Source: Gammaproteobacteria bacterium (GTDB lineage: Bacteria > Pseudomonadota > Gammaproteobacteria > Pseudomonadales > Porticoccaceae). Taken from it: 64,000 bases of DNA. The stretch spans positions 1-64,000 of the forward strand of contig JAGPUW010000026.1 in assembly GCA_018069465.1 (NCBI GenBank). Direction: 5' to 3'. Below are positions 27,072-36,899 of the stretch, one piece after another. The number at the start of each line of letters is the position of its first letter. The stretch's first letter is position 1. The position numbers and the translations under genes are program-made. The notes beneath the pieces are model-generated. The model was not told the origin of the DNA. It saw only the letters and a program-made list of their open reading frames with translations, and did not search any database.

Positions 27072-27506
27072 CTATTCTTCTGGCGTATTCCCTTCCTGTA
27101 TTTCATAGCTGTGGCTAATATCGACGCCACCCTTGCCGAGCATAATTGACGCTGAGCAGTATTTCTCGGCGGATAGTTCCACCGCCCGCTTGACCTGCTT
27201 TTCTTTCAGGCTCTGCCCTTTAACGACAAAGTGAATGTTGATAGCGCTGAAGACTGCTGGCACGGCATCGACGCGCTCGGCTTCCAGTTCGGCGTGGCAG
27301 GAGCTGACGTTCTGGCGACTCTTTTTTAAAATACTCATCACGTCGAAGCTGGCGCAACCGCCCATGCCGATAAGTAGCATCTCCATTGGGCGTATACCCA
27401 TATTGCGTCCGCCGAGGGCTTCCGGCCCGTCCATGACGACGGAGTGGCCGCTGCCTGACTCCCCCAGAAACATGGCGTTGTCGACCCATTTGACTTTGGC
27501 TTTCAT
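27072..27506 (-). CDS. OsmC-family protein, YhfA-like
   Basis: 144 residues. The OsmC fold places two catalytic Cys: GMGGCASFDVMSILKK and EKYCSASIMLG. Members reduce organic peroxides or act as redox-active thiol proteins. It is divergent from the crp gene, as the homologue yhfA is beside crp in E. coli and in pseudomonads, which supports the YhfA subgroup. The ATG at 27506 is preceded by AAGGAAG. Confidence 0.88.
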   Translation of the reverse strand: MKAKVKWVDNAMFLGESGSGHSVVMDGPEALGGRNMGIRPMEMLLIGMGGCASFDVMSILKKSRQNVSSCHAELEAERVDAVPAVFSAINIHFVVKGQSLKEKQVKRAVELSAEKYCSASIMLGKGGVDISHSYEIQEGNTPEE

Positions 27507-27699
27507 GGATTACTTCCTTTTTTGTGATTAGACAGGCGTCGCCAGCTTGTCATTGGTTAAGTGGCGCGCTATCACAGGGCAACCAGGCGCTCTGCGGCGC
27601 AGCTGGCATTATAGATGTCTACCAGTCCAAAGGTTTACATTAATATTCTTATAGTCGATGATGCGATCCAAGAGTAAAAAAACAGGGAGCAGAAAAATC

Positions 27700-28332
27700 G
27701 TGAGTCTTAAACCCATTACGCCACATATTGATAATCTTGAACAGTTTCTCGGCCACTGCCATCGGCGGCGCTATCCCACAAAGAGCACCTTGATTTATGC
27801 CGGTGATAGCAGCGATACGCTCTATTACATTATTAGTGGTTCGGTGACCGTACTGATTGAAGATGACGATGGGCGCGAGATGATTGTTGCGTATCTGAAC
27901 CCCGGTGACTTTTTTGGGGAGATGGGGCTTTTTGGTCAGGAAGATCGCAGTGCCTGGATTCGGGCTAAAAATGAATGTGACGTCGCTGAAATCAGCTACG
28001 ATAATTTTCACGCTCTGACCAAGAGTCACCCCGATTTTCTCTACGCCGTGTCCATGCAAATGGCGCAGCGCCTGAGAGACACGACGCGCAAGGTCGGCGA
28101 CTTGGCCTTCCTCGACGTGACTGGCCGCGTGGCGCGCACTTTGCTCGATTTGAGCAAGGAGCCCGATGCCATGACCCACCCCGATGGCATGCAAATTAAA
28201 ATCACCCGCCAGGAAATTGGCCGCATCGTTGGCTGTTCGCGAGAGATGGTTGGTCGTGTCCTCAAGGTGCTCGAACAGCAGGATCTGGTGTGGGTAAAAG
28301 GTAAAACTATGGTCGTACACGGCACGCGTTAA
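27700..28332 (+). CDS. crp: cAMP receptor protein, Vfr-type
   Basis: Global transcription factor that binds cAMP. 210 residues from the GTG at 27700, which aligns exactly with the Vfr/CRP start (24 residues before the CHRRRYP segment ends); ATGs at 27658 and 27661 would add an unusual basic tail. The cyclic-nucleotide domain has [13 protein letters not shown] and [16 protein letters not shown]; the DNA-binding helix is [20 protein letters not shown], near-identical to Vfr as I recall it. GGGAG lies about 10 bases upstream of the GTG. Confidence 0.94.
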   Translation: MSLKPITPHIDNLEQFLGHCHRRRYPTKSTLIYAGDSSDTLYYIISGSVTVLIEDDDGREMIVAYLNPGDFFGEMGLFGQEDRSAWIRAKNECDVAEISYDNFHALTKSHPDFLYAVSMQMAQRLRDTTRKVGDLAFLDVTGRVARTLLDLSKEPDAMTHPDGMQIKITRQEIGRIVGCSREMVGRVLKVLEQQDLVWVKGKTMVVHGTR

Positions 28333-28356
28333 CAAACCTTGTTAATCGTTACCGAG

Positions 28357-28392
28357 CGGCGCCTTCTTTCATAGAAATAAGGCGCCGTTTTT
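28357..28392 (+). terminator. intrinsic terminator after crp
   Basis: CGGCGCCTT ... AAGGCGCCG followed by five T, with an inner TTTC/GAAA pairing. It sits between the convergent crp and kinase genes and may act on both, though the U-run is on the crp side. Confidence 0.85.
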
Positions 28393-28402
28393 ATTGCGGT
28401 TT

Positions 28403-29395
28403 CTAGTTGCCTGGCAGCAGACTGCGGTGCTGCTCCACGGCCAGTCTCGGGCCGAATTGCGTCACCACCGTCGCCGAGGCAACACTGGCTAGCTCACCCG
28501 CCTGGCGGTAATTCATGCCATTGGTAATGCCGTAGAGGAAGGCGCCGGCAAACATATCTCCGGCACCGTTGGTATCAACGGCAGTGACCGCCTTGGGGGC
28601 GATGCGGTGTGTGTTCTCGCCGTCGTAAATCAGTGCACCCTCTGCGCCGAGGGTAATGGCAAAGGTGCTAGCGGTTTGCTTCATGCTTTCAACGGCGCCG
28701 TCGAGCGTGGTTGCTCCGGTCCAGCCAAAGGCCTCATCTTTATTACAGAACAGTAGATCGACACGATCTCCTATCATCTCCTGCAGACCCTCGCGAAAAA
28801 ACTCAACCATGCCCGGATCGGAGAGGCTAAAAGCTGTTTTAGTGCCGGCTTGTTGTGCCTGCTGGCGACATTCAATGGCGGCATCTTTACCGCTGGGTGA
28901 CGTCACCAAATAGCCTTCGGTATAAATATATTTCGCGCTGGCGATGGCGTCGAGATTGAGGTTTTTGCGGCAAATGGTCTCGCTGATACCGAGATAGGTA
29001 TTCATGGTGCGCTCGGCATCCGGCGTGATCAGCACCAGGCATTTACCGGTGGTACCAGCAGGCAGCTGTGAGAGGCCGTTGTGCTTGACGCCCGCCTTGG
29101 TGAGATCGTCTAAATAGAAGCGGCCATTTTCATCGTCGGCCACTTTGCAGGACTGAAAGGCTTTGCCGCCAAAACTGGCCACCGCCATAATGCTATTGGC
29201 CGCGGAGCCGCCACTGGCGCGTTTGGCCATTACCAGGTGATCGTCGAGGTGGCTGATTAACTCCAGCTGACGAGCTTCATCAACCAGGGTCATGACACCT
29301 TTTTCTATGCCAAAGGTAGCGAGTTCGGCATCGCTAATTTCTATTTCGGTATCGACCAGTGCTGCACCTATGCCGTAGACATCGATTTGTTTCAT
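28403..29395 (-). CDS. PfkB-family kinase, probable adenosine kinase
   Basis: 330 residues from the ATG at 29395 (MKQIDVYGIGAALVDTE). It has the PfkB glycine-rich region RASGGSAANSIMAVASFG and the C-terminal anion hole and catalytic base DTNGAGDMFAGAFLYG. This branch is commonly annotated adenosine kinase in proteobacteria; ribokinase or nucleoside specificity cannot be fixed from sequence. It is transcribed away from mrcB and convergent with crp. Confidence 0.85.
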   Translation of the reverse strand: MKQIDVYGIGAALVDTEIEISDAELATFGIEKGVMTLVDEARQLELISHLDDHLVMAKRASGGSAANSIMAVASFGGKAFQSCKVADDENGRFYLDDLTKAGVKHNGLSQLPAGTTGKCLVLITPDAERTMNTYLGISETICRKNLNLDAIASAKYIYTEGYLVTSPSGKDAAIECRQQAQQAGTKTAFSLSDPGMVEFFREGLQEMIGDRVDLLFCNKDEAFGWTGATTLDGAVESMKQTASTFAITLGAEGALIYDGENTHRIAPKAVTAVDTNGAGDMFAGAFLYGITNGMNYRQAGELASVASATVVTQFGPRLAVEQHRSLLPGN

Positions 29396-29527
29396 AAGGG
29401 TTCCAGTAAATTTGGCTGTGCTCAATAATCAAATAGCTTGCCACACAGCCTGACGGTAGACTATTCGCAGAGATATATTAACAGTAAATAACGTGGTTCG
29501 AGATGCTATCTGGCAATTCGTGGGAAT

Positions 29528-31864
29528 ATGATTTTGGCGAAAAAACTCAGAAAAACTCAGAAAAAACCGACTAAAGCCAAGCGCTCAGCATTTGCTTTGC
29601 GGCTCAGAAAGTTTTTCAAAACAGGCTTTATTTCACTGCTGGCTATCGGCCTGGTCGGTTTACTGGTGCTGGATTACCACTTGAGAAGTCGTTTTTCCGG
29701 CAGTAAATGGTCGCTGCCGAGTCACGTCTACAGCCGTGCGCTGGAATTGTACGAAGGGCTGGAGCTGTCCCGCGACGGTCTGGTCTGGGAGCTGGAAAAA
29801 CTGGGCTATCGGCGCGTCGCCAAGCTCAGTGCTGCGGGTCAGTATCGCGTTCAAGGCCGACGGGTTGCCGTGCACTCGCGGGCCTTTCAGTTCTGGGATG
29901 AAAGCAAGGCAGCGCAAACGTTTATTCTTACTTTTCAGGGCTCGCAGCTGACTGAGCTACACAGCCTGCAGGGCAAGTCCCTGGCCTTGGTGCGACTGGA
30001 GCCCCTGCGTATCGGTGGCATATATCCAGCTCACCTCGAGGATCGCCTGCCAGTGCGGCTTGAAGAGCTACCCCCGCTGCTTGTTGAAAGCCTGATTGCA
30101 GTCGAAGACCGGGGGTTCTACCAACACTACGGCGTATCATTGCGCGGCATAAGTCGGGCGCTATTAAATAACCTGCGTCCGGGCAGCGCTACCCAAGGTG
30201 GTAGCACCATTACCCAGCAGCTGGTGAAGAACCTTTATCTCAGTCGCGATCGCACGCTGCTGCGCAAAGGGCTGGAGGCGGTGATGGCGCTGATGCTAGA
30301 GCAGCACTACAGCAAGGGTGAAATCATTGAGGCCTACATCAATGAGATTTATCTAGGTCAGGCAGGCAAGCGGGCAATCCACGGTTTTGGCATGGCTAGT
30401 CAGCACTATTTTAACCAACCTCTGGCCGAACTGAACTTGCATCAAATCGCCCTGCTGGTAGCAATAGCCAAGGGCGCTTCGTATTACGATCCGCGCCGCC
30501 ACGGCGAGCGCGCTTTGACGCGGAGAAATCTGGTCATAAAGTTGTTGGCAGAGCAGGGTCTTATTGACAACGCTATTGCCAGCAGAGCAAGCCAGCAGGC
30601 TCTGGGCCTTGCGGCGCGCCCCGGCACCCGCACCAATCCCTTTCCCGCTTACCTCGATTTGGTTAAGCGCCAGTTGCGCAAGGACTACGAAGACGAGGAC
30701 TTGCGCAGTGGCGGTTTGCGAGTGTTCACTCACTTTGATCCTCAGGCACAGAACCGCTTAGAGAAAATCGTTAGCACAAAATTGGCGGCTATGGAGCGGC
30801 AAAAAGGCCTCAAAGACAAGCCCATTGAGGCAGCTTCATTACTGGTACGGGTGGGCACGGCTGAGGTGCTGGCCCTGGTTGGTGGCCGTGAGAGCCGTTT
30901 TGCCGGCTTCAATCGGGCGCTCGATGCGCGGCGGCCTATCGGCTCAACAATTAAGCCTGCGGTCTATTTGACAGCGCTGGAGCAGCCCGATGACTATACC
31001 CTGCAAAGCTTGATTAGTGATGCGCCGGTCGCTATTCCCGCCGCGCACGGTGAAACTTGGCGGCCACGAAATTTTGACCACAAAAGCCACGGAGAGGTGC
31101 CGCTGTATCAGGCGATGGGCAAATCCTACAATTTGGCCACCGCGCGTTTGGGCATGGCTTTAGGCCTGGATCGTGTTGTCGCTACCCTGCGGCGCCTGGG
31201 CTACGAAGGCCCACTGGCCGAGGTGCCAGCCTTGCTACTTGGTGCGGTGTCGATGTCGCCCTTCGATGTCGCGAGCCTTTATCACACCATCGCCGCCGGT
31301 GGTTTTTATTCCCCTCTGGCGTCGATTGACAGTGTGTACAGCGCAGAAAATCAGCCACTAAAACGCTATCCCTACCGCGTGGAAAGTCGCTTTGATGCGG
31401 CGTCTATGCACTTGCTGCAGTATGCGATGCAAGTGGTGATGCGCGAGGGAACGGGGCGCAGCGCCTACCGCTATTTGGCGGATGATATTGCTGTAGCCGG
31501 TAAAACGGGCACTTCTAATGACCAGCGCGATAGCTGGTTCAGTGGTTTTGGCGATGACTATTTAGCGGTCGTTTGGCTGGGCCGCGATGACAATGGCAAA
31601 ATGCCTTTTACGGGCTCCTCTGGTGCTTTGCAGATTTGGAGTGAATTGATGGCTGATTTGAAAGTGCGCCCCCTGGCCTTTGCCCGCCCGGACAACATTG
31701 TCTACCACTGGGTTGATCCCCAGCTTGGCTTGCTGAGTGAAGAGGACTGTGAGGGGGCAAGATACTTACCCTTTATAATAGGCAGTGAGCCAGAGGCCTC
31801 GGTTGCCTGTCGGTCCTGGCGAGCAGGCAAGTTTATCGACTGGTTTAAAGGTTTACTGAATTAA
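29528..31864 (+). CDS. mrcB: penicillin-binding protein 1B
   Basis: Bifunctional inner-membrane glycosyltransferase/transpeptidase of cell wall synthesis. 778 residues: basic cytoplasmic tail, a membrane segment at about 38-58, a UB2H-like region, the GT51 domain with EDRGFYQHYG, GGSTITQQLVKNLYLSRDR and EAYINEIYLGQ, and the transpeptidase with PIGSTIKP (active Ser in SxxK), SYN in GKSYNLATA and KTGTSNDQRDSWF. The start is ATG at 29528. It is probably co-transcribed with the TPR lipoprotein, which usually follows it. Confidence 0.94.
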   Translation: MILAKKLRKTQKKPTKAKRSAFALRLRKFFKTGFISLLAIGLVGLLVLDYHLRSRFSGSKWSLPSHVYSRALELYEGLELSRDGLVWELEKLGYRRVAKLSAAGQYRVQGRRVAVHSRAFQFWDESKAAQTFILTFQGSQLTELHSLQGKSLALVRLEPLRIGGIYPAHLEDRLPVRLEELPPLLVESLIAVEDRGFYQHYGVSLRGISRALLNNLRPGSATQGGSTITQQLVKNLYLSRDRTLLRKGLEAVMALMLEQHYSKGEIIEAYINEIYLGQAGKRAIHGFGMASQHYFNQPLAELNLHQIALLVAIAKGASYYDPRRHGERALTRRNLVIKLLAEQGLIDNAIASRASQQALGLAARPGTRTNPFPAYLDLVKRQLRKDYEDEDLRSGGLRVFTHFDPQAQNRLEKIVSTKLAAMERQKGLKDKPIEAASLLVRVGTAEVLALVGGRESRFAGFNRALDARRPIGSTIKPAVYLTALEQPDDYTLQSLISDAPVAIPAAHGETWRPRNFDHKSHGEVPLYQAMGKSYNLATARLGMALGLDRVVATLRRLGYEGPLAEVPALLLGAVSMSPFDVASLYHTIAAGGFYSPLASIDSVYSAENQPLKRYPYRVESRFDAASMHLLQYAMQVVMREGTGRSAYRYLADDIAVAGKTGTSNDQRDSWFSGFGDDYLAVVWLGRDDNGKMPFTGSSGALQIWSELMADLKVRPLAFARPDNIVYHWVDPQLGLLSEEDCEGARYLPFIIGSEPEASVACRSWRAGKFIDWFKGLLN

Positions 31865-31919
31865 TGTGGGATGAAGCGTGTTATTAATGAATGGGTGTTT
31901 CGATAAGCAGGACTTATTA

Positions 31920-32441
31920 ATGACGACAAAGAGTGCGTTGCTTAAAGAGGTAACAAAGGGGGTTGGGAATATGTTGCTAAGAGTGGCCCGTCCATTGGCC
32001 GTTGCCACAATAGTGCTGGCGACAAGTGCCTGTGCGCCTTTGCTGACATCGCCAGGCCCGTCGGTACCTGTCGAGTCACGTCAACCGGGTTCGGCGAGCC
32101 CAGCAGAGAAACAATCGGAGGCAGAGCCGAAAAAAATAGCGCCCGCACGGCAAACTGTCAGTCCCGCGCAGAGGGCCGTGAGCTCTCTTTTGCAAGAGGG
32201 CTGGGGCTATTATCGGCAAGAAAACTACCAGCGCTCGATAGCTATTGCCGAGCGGGCTCAGCGCCTCGATCCGCAGCGCGCCGAGGTTTATCTGTTGTTG
32301 GCGAGATCATATTTCGCCCAGGGCCAAAGCGGTCTGGCTGAGCAGCTGGGTCAGCGGGGGCTTTCATTTAGCCAAAATGACATTGGCATTCGCCGTCAGT
32401 TGCAAAGCTTGCTGGCTCAAATTCACGCGGCTGTGCTTTAA
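31920..32441 (+). CDS. TPR lipoprotein downstream of mrcB
   Basis: 173 residues from the ATG at 31920, or 156 from the ATG at 31971. The second choice leaves the hydrophobic stretch LLRVARPLAVATIVLATSAC directly at the N-terminus and GGGGG upstream, which looks like a lipoprotein signal with the modified Cys at SAC. A Pro/Ser/Glu-rich linker is followed by a TPR-like repeat region (EGWGYYRQENYQRSIAIAER and LLLARSYFAQGQSGLAEQLG). It is an outer-membrane partner candidate for PBP1B by position only. Confidence 0.75.
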   Translation: MTTKSALLKEVTKGVGNMLLRVARPLAVATIVLATSACAPLLTSPGPSVPVESRQPGSASPAEKQSEAEPKKIAPARQTVSPAQRAVSSLLQEGWGYYRQENYQRSIAIAERAQRLDPQRAEVYLLLARSYFAQGQSGLAEQLGQRGLSFSQNDIGIRRQLQSLLAQIHAAVL

Positions 32442-32478
32442 AAAATTGCTGCGAGTTGCGTCGCTGTGTGGTGGGCCT

Positions 32479-33549
32479 TTAGCGTTTACTCAGTACCACT
32501 AGCTTAAAACCCTCGGCCTGGGCAATTTTTTCACTGCGGGCAAACAGCGGTTGGGCCAGTTTTTCCAGCGGCACAAATTGATTGACGACAAACAGAGCGC
32601 GACCCGATTGCTTTAAGTGGCGCGCGGTGGCCTTAAGAAATTTTTCCGTTAGGCGGCTATCGGTTTTAAAGCCCTGGTGAAAGGGTGGATTGCAGAGCAG
32701 GGCGTCAAAAGTATCGGTAATCTCACTGGCACAATCGTCAGCGACGACCTCGCCGGCAATATTAAAAGCGGCAAAGTTTTTGCGGCAGGCAATAATTGCC
32801 GCCGCGCAGTTGTCGCTGGCAACAATGCGCAGGCACTGCGGTGATAGTGCTTGCGCGGCCATCACCGACAAATAACCGTAACCACAGCCCAGGTCGAGCA
32901 GGGTGCTCGGTCTTGTTGCAAAGCCCGAAAAGAAATCATTTAAGTGTTGAGCGAGTAAAGCGCTGCCTCGATCAACTTTGTTCCAGCCAAATAATCCCGG
33001 CTTGCTATAGAGTTTTTTGCCATCACAGCTCACCACCGGTGCGAGGCTTTCATAAGGCGTTTTAAGGGGCAATAAGCGGCTTTGCGCAGCGTTTGCCGAG
33101 TTCGTATTCTTTTGCAGTGTGGCGAGATAATAAGTGCCGTGTTTGCTTATTGTCGCCTGGGTATTGAAATAATCGGCGGCTTTTTTCGCGTAGGTTTTAA
33201 TGCCCTCATTTTTTGCGCCGAGAATTATCAGCTCGCCGCCGTCACTGAGCAGGTCCATTGCGTGGTTGATAATATGGTGGGCCACGGGCTTTTCTTTCGA
33301 GACTCGGTAAACCACGCGTTTGAAGCTGGCCTTGGGAAACACACTAAAATCGAAGTCGTTAAAGTGGCTCGCGCAATTGCCGAGCTGGGCCTGACGGGCA
33401 ATATCGAAGCGATTGCTCAGTACCTGCAGCGAGGGGTCGAGATTGGCAAAGGGGATGTCGATAAGGTTTTCATCGGCGACCAGCAGGCAGGGCTCATCGG
33501 TGTTTGTGCTTTGCAGATAGGGCTGCAGCAATAAAAAAATGTCGTTCAC
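32479..33549 (-). CDS. RsmC/RlmG-like rRNA guanine-N2 methyltransferase
   Basis: 356 residues. Two methylase-like halves: the N-terminal one lacks a clear SAM site, and the C-terminal one has LLDLGCGYGYLSVMAA and the catalytic NPPFHQG (CNPPFHQGFKTDSRLTEKF region), as in RsmC and RlmG, which modify G1207 of 16S or G1835 of 23S rRNA. The pattern fits RsmC slightly better, but I would not fix the position. It is convergent with the TPR gene and 9 bases from hemB. Confidence 0.8.
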   Translation of the reverse strand: MNDIFLLLQPYLQSTNTDEPCLLVADENLIDIPFANLDPSLQVLSNRFDIARQAQLGNCASHFNDFDFSVFPKASFKRVVYRVSKEKPVAHHIINHAMDLLSDGGELIILGAKNEGIKTYAKKAADYFNTQATISKHGTYYLATLQKNTNSANAAQSRLLPLKTPYESLAPVVSCDGKKLYSKPGLFGWNKVDRGSALLAQHLNDFFSGFATRPSTLLDLGCGYGYLSVMAAQALSPQCLRIVASDNCAAAIIACRKNFAAFNIAGEVVADDCASEITDTFDALLCNPPFHQGFKTDSRLTEKFLKATARHLKQSGRALFVVNQFVPLEKLAQPLFARSEKIAQAEGFKLVVLSKR

Positions 33550-33558
33550 CGGGAATTT

Positions 33559-34584
<1,026 letters not shown>

Positions 34585-34685
34585 TTAATTCCTCTGGTGG
34601 GCTTTATCGGAGGCCTTGACGAGGGGGTTATATCGCCCCTGTGCTGGCAACCGTTGCCGGTTTAAAAACACTACGTTTTAAGGCT

Positions 34686-35255
34686 TCAGTGAAGGGGTTG
34701 GTAGCTAAACTTCTGGCCACTGAGGTTCGCTGCATACATCAGGCCGCCTTTGGTCACCGTAAAGATAGCCATGCCCTTGTAATACTCGCCCGCCGTGGTG
34801 GCATCATGTCTGCCGCCACTGGCGCTAGCGGAGCTGCCGCTAGTTGATACCCCTGCCTGAGCACCTGCGGTAATAACAACGACACCTGCGTCGGCGCCAA
34901 ATTCGAAATTACTACCGGTAAATTCCTTGAAGGCACGTTCATCCTGGAGGAAAACAATCTGGCTGAAGCCTTGGGCGCCAAGCTGAAAGCCGATGCTGAG
35001 CTGTGTCATCGTTACATTGCCAACGTAACTGCCGTGCTTATAAACGCGGCCAGTCCCATAGGCGCCGCCGACGCCAATGCCGGCCTTGCCAATGGTTGGA
35101 AATATGGCATAGCCATAGCTGTTGTCGAAAAAGCGGCTGCTTTGACCGGCGTGCTTGAAAATATAGCTGGTGTCACTGAATTTATCGGCCAACACAGATG
35201 TAAAAGGCAATGCCGTTAAAAGTAAAATGGCGACTAAAATCAGCTGCTTTCTCAT
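34686..35255 (-). CDS. SYLF (Ysc84-like) lipid-binding domain secreted protein
   Basis: About 189 residues from the ATG at 35255; a signal peptide RKQLILVAILLLTALPFTSV ends near LADKFSD. The rest has FFDNSYGYAIFPTIGKAGIG, GAYGTGRVY, QLSIGFQLGAQGFSQIVFL, and FEFGADAGVV, the SYLF domain pattern that binds phosphoinositides or other lipids in eukaryotic examples. Bacterial function is unknown. A Ser/Ala-rich linker (SGSSASASGG) precedes the C-terminal strand. The open frame extends to 35453 but lacks a start signal there. Confidence 0.82.
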   Translation of the reverse strand: MRKQLILVAILLLTALPFTSVLADKFSDTSYIFKHAGQSSRFFDNSYGYAIFPTIGKAGIGVGGAYGTGRVYKHGSYVGNVTMTQLSIGFQLGAQGFSQIVFLQDERAFKEFTGSNFEFGADAGVVVITAGAQAGVSTSGSSASASGGRHDATTAGEYYKGMAIFTVTKGGLMYAANLSGQKFSYQPLH

Positions 35256-35558
35256 GCACATAATACCTTGTGTGGTGAAAATTCTTGATGGCATACCTGG
35301 CCTAGCCTTTGGTAGCGCGCTCAGTATAGACAGATTAAAAGCCCTTGTCCGTAAGGCTTGAAGGCCAGTAAAAGTCGTGTCTGCAGCCTCGCTTTTATAT
35401 TGACTATGAAGATGTTTATATACGCTTTCGTCGCGGCGGCTGAAAACTCGCAAGCCTCCTGCTAAGTTTGTTGAGCACTTGTCGGGTATTTAGCCGACGG
35501 CCTCTTCCCCGCCAATTTTCCGCGTTAATTCGCATTTACTGCCAGGTAAGCACCGACT
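35256..35558. other. gene-free divergent region
   Basis: No convincing gene, repeat or RNA is seen between the SYLF gene and the acyl-CoA dehydrogenase. It presumably holds two divergent promoters, none of which stands out. Confidence 0.5.
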
Positions 35559-36797
35559 ATGAACACCGCAATTGGAATTGATCTGCCCGAAGAAATTGCC
35601 GCCATACAAGATGGCATAGAAGCCTTCGTGCGCAAAGAAGTGCTGCCCCGTCATGTCAAGCACGAGGCCCTGCTGCACGACCCGCGCAAGAAGTACACCG
35701 AGGAGGGTCGTTATAGCCCCGCTGTTATCGAGCTGATTCGAGAAATTAGAATGGCCTCTGCAGCGGCGGGCTATTTCAATATGAGTGCGCCGGCGTCCAT
35801 TGGTGGCAGCGAAATGGGCTTGCTCGCTTATTATTCAGCCTGGGAGCGCGTGTTTCATGTTTGCGGCGGTCTCAACTGGCTGGGTGTTTATTCCATCAGC
35901 CATTGGGCTTTTGGCCCCAGCCCGGTACTGACGCAAATTACCGAGCGGGCGCGGGCGGAAATTCTCACCGATATGGTGGCGGGTAAAACCTCCATGTGTT
36001 TTGGCTTGTCTGAGCCTGGCGCTGGTTCTGATGCCACCATGTTAAAAACCCGTGCCAAGCGTGATGGCGATGGCTGGCGAATCACTGGGCGAAAATTGTG
36101 GACGTCGAACTCACCCCAGGCCCAGTACTGCATTGTGTTCGCCATTACCGATGAAGAAAAAGCCAGCCAGCGCAAAGGAGGTATTAGTGCCTTTTTAGTG
36201 CCGATGGATGCAGTGGGACTGGAGATTGAAAGCATCGTAAAAATGTTTGGCCATATTGGCGGTGATGAGGGCGCCCTGCTTTTTGATGAGGTGAAAGTAG
36301 AGGCATGGCAGTTGGTCGGCGAACTCGACAAAGGTTTTGCCATCGCCATGCTGGGTGTGTCGCTGGGGCGCGTTTACAACTCTGCTCGTGCGGTGGGTCT
36401 GGCGCGCTGGGGTCTGGATGTCGCCTTTGACTATATTGCCCAGCGTGAAGTTTTTGGCAAAGTGATTGCTGAATATCAGGGCGTCACCTTTCCACTCGCT
36501 GAATCGGCAACCGAAATTCACGCGGCCCATTTAATGGCATTAAATACCTGCCTATTGCTCGACAAAGGTAAGCCCGCCATTAAAGAACTGTCGATGACCA
36601 AGGCTTATTCGGTAGAGAAGGCAGTGAAAACGATGGACAGGGTTATGCAGGTACACGGGGCGATGGGCCTGACCAATGAAATGGGTTTGAATGATGCCTG
36701 GGAAACGCTGCGCTCAATTAATATTGCCGATGGCACCAATGAGATACTACGCCGTACAGTGGTACAGCGCATGTTGAAGGGTGATCTCGATTTATAG
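35559..36797 (+). CDS. acyl-CoA dehydrogenase
   Basis: 412 residues, FAD-dependent alpha,beta-dehydrogenation of an acyl-CoA. Segments: CFGLSEPGAGSDATMLKTRA (20 residues), ITGRKLWTSNSPQAQ, FGHIGGDEGALLFDEV, a helical C-terminal domain and VHGAMGLTNEMGLNDAW. The chain-length specificity is not visible. It starts MNTAIGIDLPEEIAAIQDGI. It stands alone; a second paralogue lies at 48533-49699. Confidence 0.88.
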   Translation: MNTAIGIDLPEEIAAIQDGIEAFVRKEVLPRHVKHEALLHDPRKKYTEEGRYSPAVIELIREIRMASAAAGYFNMSAPASIGGSEMGLLAYYSAWERVFHVCGGLNWLGVYSISHWAFGPSPVLTQITERARAEILTDMVAGKTSMCFGLSEPGAGSDATMLKTRAKRDGDGWRITGRKLWTSNSPQAQYCIVFAITDEEKASQRKGGISAFLVPMDAVGLEIESIVKMFGHIGGDEGALLFDEVKVEAWQLVGELDKGFAIAMLGVSLGRVYNSARAVGLARWGLDVAFDYIAQREVFGKVIAEYQGVTFPLAESATEIHAAHLMALNTCLLLDKGKPAIKELSMTKAYSVEKAVKTMDRVMQVHGAMGLTNEMGLNDAWETLRSINIADGTNEILRRTVVQRMLKGDLDL

Positions 36798-36899
36798 CAT
36801 TTGTTGTTATACGGCCATTATTGACGCGAAATAAAAACGCTCGATGGCCGTGAACCTATTCCCCTTAAATTATTTTACGCTGGACCTGTTAGTAAGATG

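Noticed and set aside
27507-27699. CRP binding site for autoregulation of crp
   Set aside because: Half-site-like TGTGA and TCACA occur but not in the correct spacing for a TGTGA-N6-TCACA palindrome.
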